Assembly (NCBI RefSeq): GCF_004168285.1
Contig: NZ_SEWF01000024.1
Location: 43,378-107,377, forward strand
Source of the DNA: Emticicia agri
GTDB taxonomy: Bacteria; Bacteroidota; Bacteroidia; Cytophagales; Spirosomataceae
DNA: 64,000 bases
Direction of reading: 5' to 3'
The notes below the pieces were generated by a model, which did not search any database, had not been told where the DNA came from, and worked only from the letters and a program-made list of their open reading frames with translations. Shown here in pieces: positions 1-8,612 of this stretch; positions within the stretch are counted from its first letter, which is position 1, and every line of letters starts with the position of its first letter. Position numbers and translations under genes: made by a program.

Positions 1-632
1 GAATCTTTAGCCATAATCGCTTTTTTTATTTCCATTGCCTTACTCATCATCTTTCTCGAATCCTGTGCCTGATAAGGGTTTTTCAAATCAAAAATGGTAT
101 GCAAGGAGGTAGCAACGCCTGGAAACAAGCCATTAAAAGTAGCATACATATCAAACTCTTTTCGGCATTGCAGATAGATTCTGCTCGAAAGCGGACAAAG
201 CGGCAAAGCCCCGTGATAATTGGCATCAAAGTTTTCCATAATAGCCAAAGTAACCCCGCCCCCCATTGAGCCCCCTACCATAAAAGTAGAATCGGGCTTA
301 CCATATTTATCGAAGAAATATTTGCGTAACGCTTCTGTATCATCTACTCCCTGAGCCAAAGCCAGTCCCTGAAACTGATAGTCAGAAGCGGCCACGGCAA
401 AACCTCTTTCTAAAAAAGGACTCATAGATTTGAGGAACTGAGGGTTTTTGCTTTGCAATGGGCTACCATTAAACTCATAGCCATGTGCATACATCACTAA
501 TTTCCCCTTCCAATTTGGTGGAAAAAGGACTCTATACCTCGCACCGTTGATACTACCCGAATCAATCTTCGAAATATTTTGTCCCAAAGATACAACGCTA
601 GTAAAAAGAATCAGAAAAATGGTGGTTCTCAT
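1..632 (-). CDS. secreted alpha/beta hydrolase, C-terminus outside window
   Basis: The frame starts with ATG at 632 and is still open at base 1, so about 210 N-terminal residues are visible and the C-terminus is missing. Residues 1-18 form a signal peptide ending in SLGQ, implying periplasmic or surface location. An MYAHGYEFNG stretch near residue 50 fits the oxyanion region, and FMVGGSMGGG near residues 118-126 is a nucleophile elbow (GxSxG, Ser about 122). The acid and histidine residues must lie outside the window. The substrate cannot be read from sequence. It is the last visible gene of a minus-strand run beginning with an AraC regulator, 20 bp after another secreted esterase, so an esterase role in that pathway is likely but inferred. 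Confidence 0.85.
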   Translation of the reverse strand, partial: MRTTIFLILFTSVVSLGQNISKIDSGSINGARYRVLFPPNWKGKLVMYAHGYEFNGSPLQSKNPQFLKSMSPFLERGFAVAASDYQFQGLALAQGVDDTEALRKYFFDKYGKPDSTFMVGGSMGGGVTLAIMENFDANYHGALPLCPLSSRIYLQCRKEFDMYATFNGLFPGVATSLHTIFDLKNPYQAQDSRKMMSKAMEIKKAIMAKD

Positions 633-652
633 ATGAAGTAGTTAAGGTTAAA

Positions 653-1594
653 TTATTTCTTTGCTTTCTTCATTTCCTTCTCAAAAAAGGCTATCATCTG
701 GTTGTAATATTTATCAATCATTACCCCCGGTCCGTGGCCACCTCCGGCAATAATTACCAGTTCGCTTGGCACTCCCTCTTTCTGTAGTTTTTCATAGAGT
801 TTTTTGCTCTGGCAGTCTGGCACTAAAGGGTCTTTATCACCATGAAAAATCAGGAATGGCGGATTGTTTTTATTGACATAGCTGATAGGATTAGCCAAAG
901 CAACTTTGGCGGCATTTTCCTGAATTGCTCCGCCAATCAATGAGGATTCTGGCGATTTGGCTTCATTGTGGGCAAACGAACTGCCACATTGGTCCATAAT
1001 TAAAAAATCAGTAGGTCCAAACCAATCTACAATGGCATTTACACGACTACTCTGGTCGGTATATTTACCTAAATTTCCCTCAATATCCACATCAAGCGCA
1101 CCGATTTTATCTGTTTTAGTTCCGTTGGTTGTCCCTGTCAAGGCAGTCAGGTGTCCACCAGACGACCAACCTGTTACGCCAATAAAAGAATTATCTAAAG
1201 AAAATTTCTGACTATTGGCTCTAATGAAACGTATAGCGGCTTTTATATCCTGAATCTGGGCAGGGAATTTGGCATCATCGCTCGAACGATGGTTGACATT
1301 GACAACGGCAAAGCCACTTTCTAATAATTTCTGCCCTAACCCTTCTGTAAATACTGCTTCTTTAGCTGAATTTGAAAACCAGGCACTACCATAAATAGCA
1401 ATAATAACCGGATAAGGAGTTTTCCCGGTTTTAGGCAAATGAATATCTAACCTATGCCCAATAATTCTATCTCCTACATAATCAATATCCAGCCAATACT
1501 TCGATGAAGAAATGGCGGTCTTTTCTGCATCTATCTCTTTCGATTGTGCCCATATCTGTGTAGAAATGAGCATGAGAAGAATGATTTTTTTCAT
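653..1594 (-). CDS. secreted esterase/lipase, alpha/beta hydrolase (BD-FAE / hormone-sensitive-lipase-like)
   Basis: About 313 residues from the ATG at 1594; an in-frame ATG four codons upstream is less likely because MKKIILLMLISTQIWAQ is a standard Bacteroidota signal peptide. The fold shows a core strand with YGSAW in the place of the usual HGGG oxyanion motif, NHRSS, then GVTGWSSGGH (nucleophile Ser about 144), FHGDKDPLVP (catalytic Asp region) and GGGHGPG (catalytic His). This matches the prolyl-oligopeptidase-like esterase group that includes feruloyl and acetyl-xylan esterases. It sits downstream of a CoA ligase and a crotonase that look like hydroxycinnamate catabolic genes, so release of ester-linked phenolic acid in the periplasm is a reasonable inference. 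General carboxylesterase activity is the alternative. Confidence 0.85.
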   Translation of the reverse strand: MKKIILLMLISTQIWAQSKEIDAEKTAISSSKYWLDIDYVGDRIIGHRLDIHLPKTGKTPYPVIIAIYGSAWFSNSAKEAVFTEGLGQKLLESGFAVVNVNHRSSDDAKFPAQIQDIKAAIRFIRANSQKFSLDNSFIGVTGWSSGGHLTALTGTTNGTKTDKIGALDVDIEGNLGKYTDQSSRVNAIVDWFGPTDFLIMDQCGSSFAHNEAKSPESSLIGGAIQENAAKVALANPISYVNKNNPPFLIFHGDKDPLVPDCQSKKLYEKLQKEGVPSELVIIAGGGHGPGVMIDKYYNQMIAFFEKEMKKAKK

Positions 1595-1774
1595 ATCTGT
1601 TATCAAAAAACATTAGCTACTATGAATTTCAGCGAATGAATTTGCCGTCTAAGATAACAAATGAACATTTGTTATCTTAGCCACTGACTGCAATGGTGGG
1701 CGTTTCATTCGATGAATATATGGTAAATATGCTCCATACTCTATGCCATTTCCCTTGTGCGCCATGCCCTCTGC

Positions 1775-2881
1775 TCAAGCCTCTCCCCAAACTTTAATGG
1801 CTGTGTTTACCACTAATTCAATTTTGCGCCATTGGTCGTGGTGGGTCATATCATTGCCATGATGCGTAGAGGAGAAACCACATTGCGGACTTACACACAT
1901 ATTTTCTAAAGGCATATATTGCGCAGCTTCATCAATACGTTTGCATAAATCATCTATTTGCTCCAATTCTTTGTATTTTGATGAAACAATACCTAAAACT
2001 ACATTTTTGTTTGCAGGCACAAAACGCAAAGGAGCAAAATCTCCACTGCGTTCATCATCATATTCTAAGAAATACGCATCTACATTAATTTCGTTGAACA
2101 AAATTTCAGCTACAGGCTCATATCCGCCTTCGGCAAACCATGTGCTTCGGTAATTTCCTCTGCAAAGGTGTATGCCTACGGTTAAATCTTTGGGACGACC
2201 ATCAATGACCGAATTAATTAAAGCAGCATAGGTTCTTGGAAGTGCATTGGGGTCTTCCCCTCTTTCTGCAGCAGCGGCACGCATTTTAGGGTCGCACAGA
2301 TAAGCCAGATTGGTATCGTCTAATTGCAGATAGCGTAGCCCTGACTTGTATAAATGGTCTATTTCTTCACGATAAGCTGTGGCTAAATCATGGAAGAATT
2401 CATCCATATCTGGATATGAATTAATATCTATTGATTTTCTGCCCCCTCTGAAATGAATCATGGTTGGCGATGGAATAGTAACCTTTGGCGTTTGGGTAAC
2501 GATTGATTTCAAGTAATTAAAATCATCAACCTGAATATCTTTTACGTGCTTTAGTTTACCTGTTACACTCAATACAGGCGGTTTAAAACCATCTTCTGCT
2601 ACTTTAGCATTCGGGTTGGCCTCTATGCCACCTGTTACTGAAACACCTGCTAACTCTTTCAGAAAATCGAGGTGAAAATAATCCCGGCGAAACTCACCAT
2701 CGGTAATGGATTTCATACCTGTTGATTCCAGTTTCTTTACAGTTTCCAGTATAGCGGCATCTTCAATGGCACGCAGTTCTTCGGCAGAAATCTCACCTTT
2801 TTTCCACTTTAAACGATTTTCTTTTACTGCCGGAGTACGTAATAAGCTACCCACATGGTCGGCTCTGAAAGGAGGGTTCAT
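1775..2881 (-). CDS. cobalamin-independent methionine synthase C-terminal-like methyltransferase (YxjG/MetE-C family)
   Basis: 368 residues, the length of single-domain MetE-C relatives rather than the roughly 750-residue full MetE. The opening FRADHVGSLLRTP is typical of the YxjG/YxjH group, and TDGEFRRDYFH, YLQLDDTNLAYLCDP, HLCRGN and a late SPQCGFSS provide the barrel motifs and Zn-ligand His and Cys residues of the MetE catalytic domain. Family members move methyl groups to thiols, usually homocysteine. The N-terminal folate-binding duplicate is absent, so the methyl donor is unknown. The gene starts 29 bp after the feruloyl-CoA-synthase-like gene on the same strand. Placement in that operon is unexpected for methionine synthesis and may mean handling of methyl groups from methoxylated aromatics, which is speculation. 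Confidence 0.85.
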   Translation of the reverse strand: MNPPFRADHVGSLLRTPAVKENRLKWKKGEISAEELRAIEDAAILETVKKLESTGMKSITDGEFRRDYFHLDFLKELAGVSVTGGIEANPNAKVAEDGFKPPVLSVTGKLKHVKDIQVDDFNYLKSIVTQTPKVTIPSPTMIHFRGGRKSIDINSYPDMDEFFHDLATAYREEIDHLYKSGLRYLQLDDTNLAYLCDPKMRAAAAERGEDPNALPRTYAALINSVIDGRPKDLTVGIHLCRGNYRSTWFAEGGYEPVAEILFNEINVDAYFLEYDDERSGDFAPLRFVPANKNVVLGIVSSKYKELEQIDDLCKRIDEAAQYMPLENMCVSPQCGFSSTHHGNDMTHHDQWRKIELVVNTAIKVWGEA

Positions 2882-2910
2882 TCGTATTAAGTTTTATTTA
2901 TGTTGAATAT

Positions 2911-4713
2911 TTACTGATACAATTGTTCTACTAAATAAGCTCTGTGTTTCAGCACAATACGCTGATTCAAAGAGCCTTTGTCGGTAATTTCTCCCAAATC
3001 AATTGAGGGTGGGTCTAAGGCTACCACTATTTTCTCAACCCTGTTAGAACTACCTGTAGCTGCCTGGTTAATCCTGTCAAGAAACTTATCCAGATAGTCT
3101 GAGATAGCCTCGTGCTGATAAACGGCCTGGTTGGTAATTTCTGCCGATAGATTAGCTAACTTTCTACACGCTTCAGCATTCAGAAACAGAATAGCACTTA
3201 CATATTCTTTATCTAAACCAGCCAGTACTACATCCTGAACGATGGGAGAACCCGCCGAAATCAGCCTGGCTTTTAGTACCCCTACATTTACCCAGGTACC
3301 TGTAGATAGCTTGAAATCTTCGGCTATGCGCCCATCAAACAGCAAGCCTTTATCAGGCTGGTTTTCATCTACAAACTTTACGGCATCTCCGGTCTTATAA
3401 TAGCCTTCTTCGTCAAAGGCTTTCAGCGTTGCTTCCTCGTTACGCCAATAGCCGCGCATTACATTCGGAGCTTTATAGCGGGCTTCGAGTTTATCGCCAT
3501 CAGGCACTATTTTCACATCCATACCTGCCACCGGAACGCCTAAAAGCCCGGAAAATGCACCGCCCCAATTGGCAAACATCGCCGATGGCCCCGATTCAGT
3601 ACAACCCAATCCCGTAATAATAGGTATCCGTTCTCCGATGGTTTCAACAGCCAGTTCTTCCAACCGATTCCATACAGGTTGCGCCAGACTTGCCCCTGCA
3701 TAAAAAAGCATATGCAGATTTTTAAAGAAATTCTGTCTTAACTCCGGCTCTTTTTCTAAATAGGGTATGAGCATTTCAAAACCTTTCGGCACATTGAAAT
3801 ATGCCGTAGGTGCTATTTCTCTTAAATTCTGAATTGTGGTTTCAATGCCTTGTGGGGTTGGTTTGCCATCATCAATATAGAGTGTGCCGCCATTATATAA
3901 GGCTAATCCGAAATTATGATTTCCGCCAAATGTATGATTCCAGGGCAACCAATCTATAAAAACAGGAGGGGTAGTTGCCATAAACGGGAAAACCTGTGTA
4001 ATCTGTTGCAAGTTAGTACACCACATCTGTTGGGTATTAATTACACCTTTAGGCAAGCCCGTAGAGCCTGAAGTAAACAGTACTTTGGCTACAGTATCGC
4101 TATTAACTTTAGCAAAAGCCGCTTCTACCTCTTCTGTTGCTTTTGTGTCCAATAAATGGGCAAAATCAATTCCATTATTCCCCTCGCCTGTTATAATTTC
4201 AGCATCAGGGCATAAAGTTTTTGCTAATGCTAATGCCTTTTGATAGTATAAGCCATTTTGCGCAAAAATGACTTTAGGCGTCATTAATTCCAAACAATGC
4301 TTTAGCTTACTAAAGTCTTGCGAAATCAAAGAATAGGGTGGCGAAACAGGCGAATAAGGAATGCCTGTATGGAGAGCCGCTAAGGCCAAAAGAGCGTGTT
4401 CAAGACTATTCTCTGAGAGAATAACAAGAGTCTCTTCATTGGTAAAATTCAGGTTTAACAGATATTGAGCAATAGATTGTACTTTATTCAAAGTTTCTAT
4501 ATACGATAATTTCTGCCATTGCCCTGTTTTATCTCTACGTGCCAGAAAAGTTTTATCAGGTGTTTTCTCTGCCCATTCCATCAGTTTCTGCGTCAGTTTT
4601 TCAGGAACAGGTCCTAAAAGCTGTTGCAAGCGAAAATGGATAATCCCATCTTCCCGTACAGTCTTGTGTGTATGGGTTGGGCCGAAAGCAATATTTTTAT
4701 AACCTGCCTGCAT
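2911..4713 (-). CDS. feruloyl-CoA synthase-like AMP-forming acyl-CoA ligase
   Basis: 600 residues, an adenylate-forming (ANL) ligase. Visible motifs are the P-loop-like FTSGSTGLPKGV at residues 213-224, LPWNHTFGGNHNFG, an ITGLGCTESGPSAM A5-type region and YKTGDAVKF near residue 435. The N-terminal GPTHTHKTVREDGIIHFR and the LPWNHTFGGNHN segment resemble feruloyl-CoA synthases specifically. The C-terminal lysine-bearing subdomain is atypical, as in the Fcs subfamily. The expected reaction is hydroxycinnamate + ATP + CoA to hydroxycinnamoyl-CoA in the cytosol. The start codon overlaps the crotonase stop (TAATG), so the two are translationally coupled and probably act in sequence. Substrate identity (ferulate, p-coumarate or caffeate) is inferred. 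Confidence 0.85.
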   Translation of the reverse strand: MQAGYKNIAFGPTHTHKTVREDGIIHFRLQQLLGPVPEKLTQKLMEWAEKTPDKTFLARRDKTGQWQKLSYIETLNKVQSIAQYLLNLNFTNEETLVILSENSLEHALLALAALHTGIPYSPVSPPYSLISQDFSKLKHCLELMTPKVIFAQNGLYYQKALALAKTLCPDAEIITGEGNNGIDFAHLLDTKATEEVEAAFAKVNSDTVAKVLFTSGSTGLPKGVINTQQMWCTNLQQITQVFPFMATTPPVFIDWLPWNHTFGGNHNFGLALYNGGTLYIDDGKPTPQGIETTIQNLREIAPTAYFNVPKGFEMLIPYLEKEPELRQNFFKNLHMLFYAGASLAQPVWNRLEELAVETIGERIPIITGLGCTESGPSAMFANWGGAFSGLLGVPVAGMDVKIVPDGDKLEARYKAPNVMRGYWRNEEATLKAFDEEGYYKTGDAVKFVDENQPDKGLLFDGRIAEDFKLSTGTWVNVGVLKARLISAGSPIVQDVVLAGLDKEYVSAILFLNAEACRKLANLSAEITNQAVYQHEAISDYLDKFLDRINQAATGSSNRVEKIVVALDPPSIDLGEITDKGSLNQRIVLKHRAYLVEQLYQ

Positions 4714-5507
4714 TATTGACCTACTTTTTTTGCTCTACCTTCTAAAAAATCATTCAGTCGTTGCTTGGCCTCGGGTGAACTTTGCGCAATAGCGGCCATC
4801 AGGCTTTCAAGCATTAAGCCTTCGGTTTGTGAAGCGTCTGCTATTCTTGGCAATACGTGCATAAGGGCATAATTGGTCATTTCGGCATTTTTAGCTATTT
4901 TCTGTGCTAATTCCTTCCCTTTTGTTAAGCCCTTACCAGATTCTACAAGATATTGTGCCAAACCAATCCGTTCGCCTTCTTCAGCTTTATAGACTCTTCC
5001 TGTCAGCATCATATCTGTCATACGAGCTACGCCTATCAGTTTAGGTAACCTCACCGAGGCACCTCCTCCTACAAAAATTCCTCGTTGCCCCTCCGGTAAA
5101 GCATAAAAAGTACTTGGTTCTGATACACGGATATGGCAAGCCGCCGCTAATTCTAAACCGCCTCCTACTACGGCACCGTGCAACACAGCAATAACCGGAG
5201 CAGTGCCAAACTGCACTTTATCTAAGGCTCGATGCCACATACGTGAATGATGAATACCTTGCACGGCATTTCGTTCTTTCAATTCTGATAAATCAAGCCC
5301 TGCTGAAAAGTGGTCTCCAATACCATAAATGACTACACAACGAATAGAAGGCGGTAAGTTTTCAAACACTTTTTCGATTCCTAAAATCAATTCATCGTTA
5401 AAAGCATTGCGTTTTTCGGGTCGGTTTAAGCCTACCATCAGAATTTCGCCCTGAATCTCAACTTGTAATGTTTGAGGCAGAAAAGAATGAAAGATTTCTT
5501 TGTACAC
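4713..5507 (-). CDS. crotonase / enoyl-CoA hydratase family enzyme
   Basis: 264 residues, normal crotonase length. Oxyanion-hole segments are DHFSAGLDL (about 66-74) and HGAVVGGGLELA (about 110-121). Both classical hydratase glutamates appear to be present: E119 in GGGLELA and E139 in ALPEGQRG. It is coupled by TAATG to the feruloyl-CoA-synthase-like gene, so its substrate is probably a hydroxycinnamoyl-CoA. Known hydroxycinnamoyl-CoA hydratase-lyases lack the first glutamate, so this enzyme may hydrate without cleaving, or belong to another subfamily. It lies between the AraC regulator and the ligase on the minus strand. Confidence 0.85.
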   Translation of the reverse strand: MYKEIFHSFLPQTLQVEIQGEILMVGLNRPEKRNAFNDELILGIEKVFENLPPSIRCVVIYGIGDHFSAGLDLSELKERNAVQGIHHSRMWHRALDKVQFGTAPVIAVLHGAVVGGGLELAAACHIRVSEPSTFYALPEGQRGIFVGGGASVRLPKLIGVARMTDMMLTGRVYKAEEGERIGLAQYLVESGKGLTKGKELAQKIAKNAEMTNYALMHVLPRIADASQTEGLMLESLMAAIAQSSPEAKQRLNDFLEGRAKKVGQ

Positions 5508-5609
5508 ACTATCTGTTATTTATACAATTATATATAGGAATTTTACCATACAAATTTGAATAAATATAGCACCAAATTATAGGCAGGAAAAAGCTGATAC
5601 TATGCAAAA

Positions 5610-6515
5610 TCAATCTTTTAACTGACGATACCCGCGTGGAGTCATGTTTGTTTTGGATTTAAAGAAACGGCTGAAATCGCTTGGGTCAAATCCGCCTAAC
5701 TTGAAAGCTATTTCACCTATACTCATAGAAGTTTGTTTCAATAATACTTTGGCCTCTAAAATCCGCATATCTTCCAAGAGTTCGTGCGCCGATTTACCAA
5801 TAGTAGCTTTTACACATTTATGCAGATGATTGGGAGAAACAGAGAGATATTCGGAAAACTCCTGCACTGATTTTTTTTCATAGATAAATTCTGATAAGGC
5901 ATTTTTGTAACGCTGGGTAATAAAGGTAGCTGCATTTTTGGCATTTTGTTGTGCAGGTGGTGCCAGATGTTTTAATTCGGAAAACAGTGTCATCAGATAC
6001 ATCGGAATTAAATCGAAGCGTTCATTATCATTTCTGCCGTATTCTTTCTCCAATATTTCTAACAGGGTAATAATACGCTCCTGTTCCCGAACTTCTACCA
6101 AAGGGTCTCCAGTAAACTGAAAAAAGGGGAAATCTTTGGCAATATCGGCTTTGATAAAAGGCTGGTTAAAGATTTCCGGCAAAAAGTGGCAATAGAAGCC
6201 CTCGGTATCTTCGTCAACTGTTTCTAAAGACGTGATTTCATTGGCAGGTAGGCAAAAGAAATTATTCGGTTTTACCTCATAAAAAGTAAGTCCTTTGCTC
6301 CTGACAGCCAATCCTTTGGTAATAAAAATAAAGAAATAGACTGACCTACGATGAGGCTGTAACGGAATACGCATATGGGTTTTGTAACTCTCTACCCGTG
6401 CGATATGAAATTTGTCATAAAAACCCGATACCATCGGCTTCCAGTCAGCAAAGATATAATCATCAAACTGAGACGGATTTAGTAAAGGAACCGGAGATGT
6501 ATTTCTTTTTTCCAT
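5610..6515 (-). CDS. AraC-family transcriptional regulator of the downstream CoA-ligase operon
   Basis: About 301 residues from the ATG at 6515. A longer reading from 6548 is possible, but a TATTTTTG promoter box lies inside that extension (6523-6530), so the inner start is preferred. The N-terminal half (to about residue 160) is a cupin-like sensing domain (KPNNFFCLPANEITS). The C-terminal half has two helix-turn-helix motifs: SVQEFSEYLSVSPNHLHKCVK, with helix 2 around VSPNHL, and MSIGEIAFKLGGFDPSDFSRFFK, the AraC signature. It is transcribed toward the crotonase gene 102 bp away, so local control, probably induction by an aromatic acid or its CoA ester, is the likely role. Confidence 0.88.
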   Translation of the reverse strand: MEKRNTSPVPLLNPSQFDDYIFADWKPMVSGFYDKFHIARVESYKTHMRIPLQPHRRSVYFFIFITKGLAVRSKGLTFYEVKPNNFFCLPANEITSLETVDEDTEGFYCHFLPEIFNQPFIKADIAKDFPFFQFTGDPLVEVREQERIITLLEILEKEYGRNDNERFDLIPMYLMTLFSELKHLAPPAQQNAKNAATFITQRYKNALSEFIYEKKSVQEFSEYLSVSPNHLHKCVKATIGKSAHELLEDMRILEAKVLLKQTSMSIGEIAFKLGGFDPSDFSRFFKSKTNMTPRGYRQLKD

Positions 6516-6522
6516 AGTATAG

Positions 6523-6530
6523 CAAAAATA
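6523..6530 (-). promoter_or_regulatory. Bacteroidota -7 box for the AraC gene
   Basis: Read on the minus strand this is TATTTTTG, an exact fit to TAnnTTTG, with a TTTG 15 bp upstream (slightly short of the usual 17-23 bp). A transcript from here would begin only a few bases before the ATG at 6515, which supports that start and suggests a nearly leaderless message. Confidence 0.5.
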
Positions 6531-6952
6531 GATGGAATTCAGATACAAACCACCTAAACTAAGAAATGTAAAATGCAGTAGTCGTTGCTGTAAAACTGAT
6601 AATATTTAAAAGGAAAAGAAATTATGCCTGAATAGGATTTTTTTGCCAAGATTTTTAAAGTGTTATTCTTTTCAATGGCACTTATTACCAATCTACTACA
6701 ACATTGGGGATTTTTTTCCACTATTCTCTCTACCAATCAATCTGTCATAATCAAAACCTCTGCTTACCTCACAGTATATATAAAATATATAAGCCCGTAT
6801 TTTGTGTCTATTTCTATTCCTTAATGGGCTATTTTACAATCTGCTTGGCATACTTTTTTAGCCTTATGAGTCATAAAAAGGGCTTTGAGAAAAAATAAAC
6901 GCAAATTTTCAGGCCAAAATTTATGTCATACTAAAATAAAACACACAATCTC
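6531..6952. other. intergenic region between divergent araC-like and ompA-like genes
   Basis: About 420 bp of AT-rich sequence with no convincing gene. Short open frames on both strands (for example 6704-6898 plus, 6554-6736 minus) lack family features and overlap each other. It must hold the promoters of the two divergent genes. No riboswitch or structured RNA was recognised. Confidence 0.5.
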
Positions 6953-7858
6953 ATGAAAGTTTTTGTTAAACCTCTGATTATGTTTTTTGCCGTTACTTCA
7001 TTAGCTTCCTGCGTCGCAAAAAAGAAGTATGTAGCACTACAGGCTGAACACGACCGTGTACAGGCTAACTTAGTAAAATGCGGCGATGAAGTACAAGACT
7101 ACAAAGACCGTCTGGCTAATCTACAAAGAACATCAGACACGCAAATCGCAACAGCCCAAACTACCATTCAACAACGTGACCAACAGTTGAGTGATATGAA
7201 AGACCAGTTAAACGACTTGAAAAAAGTACGTGACCGTCAGTTAGAGCAAGTAGGCGATTTAACAGTATTATCTAAAGCCGCTAATAGTAACATTGATAAT
7301 ACACTGTCGCAAATGGCGCAAAAAGACCAATATATCAATCGGCTTCATGCTGCCAGAACCAAAGCTGACTCTATGAACTTAGCTTTAGCGTTTAATTTGA
7401 CCCGTGTATTAAAAGATGGTATTGAAGACAAAGACATTGAAGTAAAAGTTGACAAAACTGTGGTAATGATTAACATTTCTGATAAAATGTTATTCAGCAG
7501 TGGTAGCTTCAAGATTTCTCCAAGAGCAAACGAAGTATTAGGTAAAATTGCACAGATTATCCAGTCAAGACCAGAGCTTGAAGTAATGGTTGAAGGCTAT
7601 ACTGATAATGTAGCTATTAAAAACGAGTGTATTTCAGATAACTGGGATTTAAGTGTGAAACGTGCCACTTCGGTAGTACGTACACTACAAGGACAATTCA
7701 AAGTTGACCCTAATAAACTGATTGCAGCGGGTCGTGGAGAATTTAATACATTAACAAGCAATGATACAGCCGAAGGACGTTCAACTAATCGTCGGACCCG
7801 TATCATCTTAATGCCAAAATTGAATCAATTCTATGATTTATTAAGTGCTAATAAATAA
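6953..7858 (+). CDS. OmpA-family peptidoglycan-binding outer-membrane lipoprotein
   Basis: 301 residues. The signal peptide ends in a lipobox (SLASC, Cys about 20), giving a lipoprotein. Residues 25-130 are a heptad-rich coiled coil (QAEHDRVQANL..., QQRDQQLSDMKDQLND). The C-terminal OmpA domain (about 165-290) shows LFSSGSFKISPRANEVL, VEGYTDN and NRRTRIIL, including the Asp and Arg that contact diaminopimelate. The architecture is a lipid anchor, a coiled-coil spacer and a peptidoglycan clamp, tethering the outer membrane to the wall. It is a single gene closed by a strong terminator. Confidence 0.92.
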   Translation: MKVFVKPLIMFFAVTSLASCVAKKKYVALQAEHDRVQANLVKCGDEVQDYKDRLANLQRTSDTQIATAQTTIQQRDQQLSDMKDQLNDLKKVRDRQLEQVGDLTVLSKAANSNIDNTLSQMAQKDQYINRLHAARTKADSMNLALAFNLTRVLKDGIEDKDIEVKVDKTVVMINISDKMLFSSGSFKISPRANEVLGKIAQIIQSRPELEVMVEGYTDNVAIKNECISDNWDLSVKRATSVVRTLQGQFKVDPNKLIAAGRGEFNTLTSNDTAEGRSTNRRTRIILMPKLNQFYDLLSANK

Positions 7859-7882
7859 TCAGAATAGATTTAATAGACGAAA

Positions 7883-7911
7883 CAGAGTTACTCAGGTAGC
7901 TCTGTTTTTTT
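7883..7911 (+). terminator. intrinsic terminator after the OmpA-family gene
   Basis: A 9-bp stem (cagagttac / gtagctctg, one G-T pair) with a TCAG loop is followed by seven T residues, 24 bp after the stop codon. Confidence 0.88.
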
Positions 7912-7981
7912 GTGGTTATACAAATCTGAAAACTCTATCTGGAAAATATTTATTAACTTTACTTACTTTCTATCACCACAA

Positions 7982-8518
7982 ATGCAAGGAGAATTAGTTA
8001 AGCTCAGACCAGCAACTCTACAAGACCGTAGGCAGATTTTTGAATGGCTGACACAATCTGATTTGACTCCTTCTATGCTTGGCCCGCCCCATTTTCCGGA
8101 AAATCCTGCTCCGACCTGGGAAGAATTCATCAATGATTATTACGACTATTTTTTTGATGGCTCTCAACCCGAATCAGGTCGTTGCTTTATTATTCAATCA
8201 GGAAATACGCCTATCGGTCAGGTAAATTACAATGATATAGAAGAAGATAAATCAGGGGTTCGCTATACTGAATTAGATATATGGCTGGCAGGTCGTGAAT
8301 ACACCAATAAAGGTTATGGCACCGATGCCTTAAAAACTTTATGCAATTTCTTACACAAAGATTTAGGCTGCAAAAAATTCATCATTGCCCCTGCCCGACA
8401 AAATATCGGCGCAGTAAAAGCCTATCAAAAAGCAGGTTTTGCAGAAACTACCGTGCCTCCACTACATTTTGTACCTGACTATGCAGATACTATTGTCATG
8501 ATTAAGAAGATAGATTAA
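7982..8518 (+). CDS. GNAT-family N-acetyltransferase (RimJ/AAC(6')-like)
   Basis: 178 residues from the ATG at 7982. The frame continues upstream to 7910, but that part overlaps the terminator T-tract, and MQGELVKLRPATLQDRRQIFEWL is the usual GNAT beginning. The acetyl-CoA site is visible as REYTNKGYGTDAL (Q/RxxGxG/A, about residues 106-118), followed by ARQNIGAVKAYQKAGF, the standard NxxAxxxYxKxGF motif. The substrate is unknown: relatives acetylate ribosomal protein N-termini, aminoglycosides or small amines. It stands alone between a terminator and the serine-hydrolase gene. Confidence 0.85.
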   Translation: MQGELVKLRPATLQDRRQIFEWLTQSDLTPSMLGPPHFPENPAPTWEEFINDYYDYFFDGSQPESGRCFIIQSGNTPIGQVNYNDIEEDKSGVRYTELDIWLAGREYTNKGYGTDALKTLCNFLHKDLGCKKFIIAPARQNIGAVKAYQKAGFAETTVPPLHFVPDYADTIVMIKKID

Positions 8519-8553
8519 TACTTTTTAATACTTTTCATCTTCCGTTAATTTTA

Positions 8554-8561
8554 TACATTTG
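8554..8561 (+). promoter_or_regulatory. -7 promoter box for the serine hydrolase gene
   Basis: TACATTTG fits TAnnTTTG exactly. A T-rich tract about 20 bp upstream could act as the -33 element. The predicted start lies some 45 bp before the ATG at 8613. Confidence 0.45.
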
Positions 8562-8612
8562 TCATAGCCCTCACCGCACTTCTCTTACATTTCTTCAATA
8601 AAACTAAACTGT

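Noticed and set aside
6554..6898. Two 60-64 codon frames between the AraC and OmpA genes
   Set aside because: They overlap on opposite strands and lack coding features or recognisable domains.
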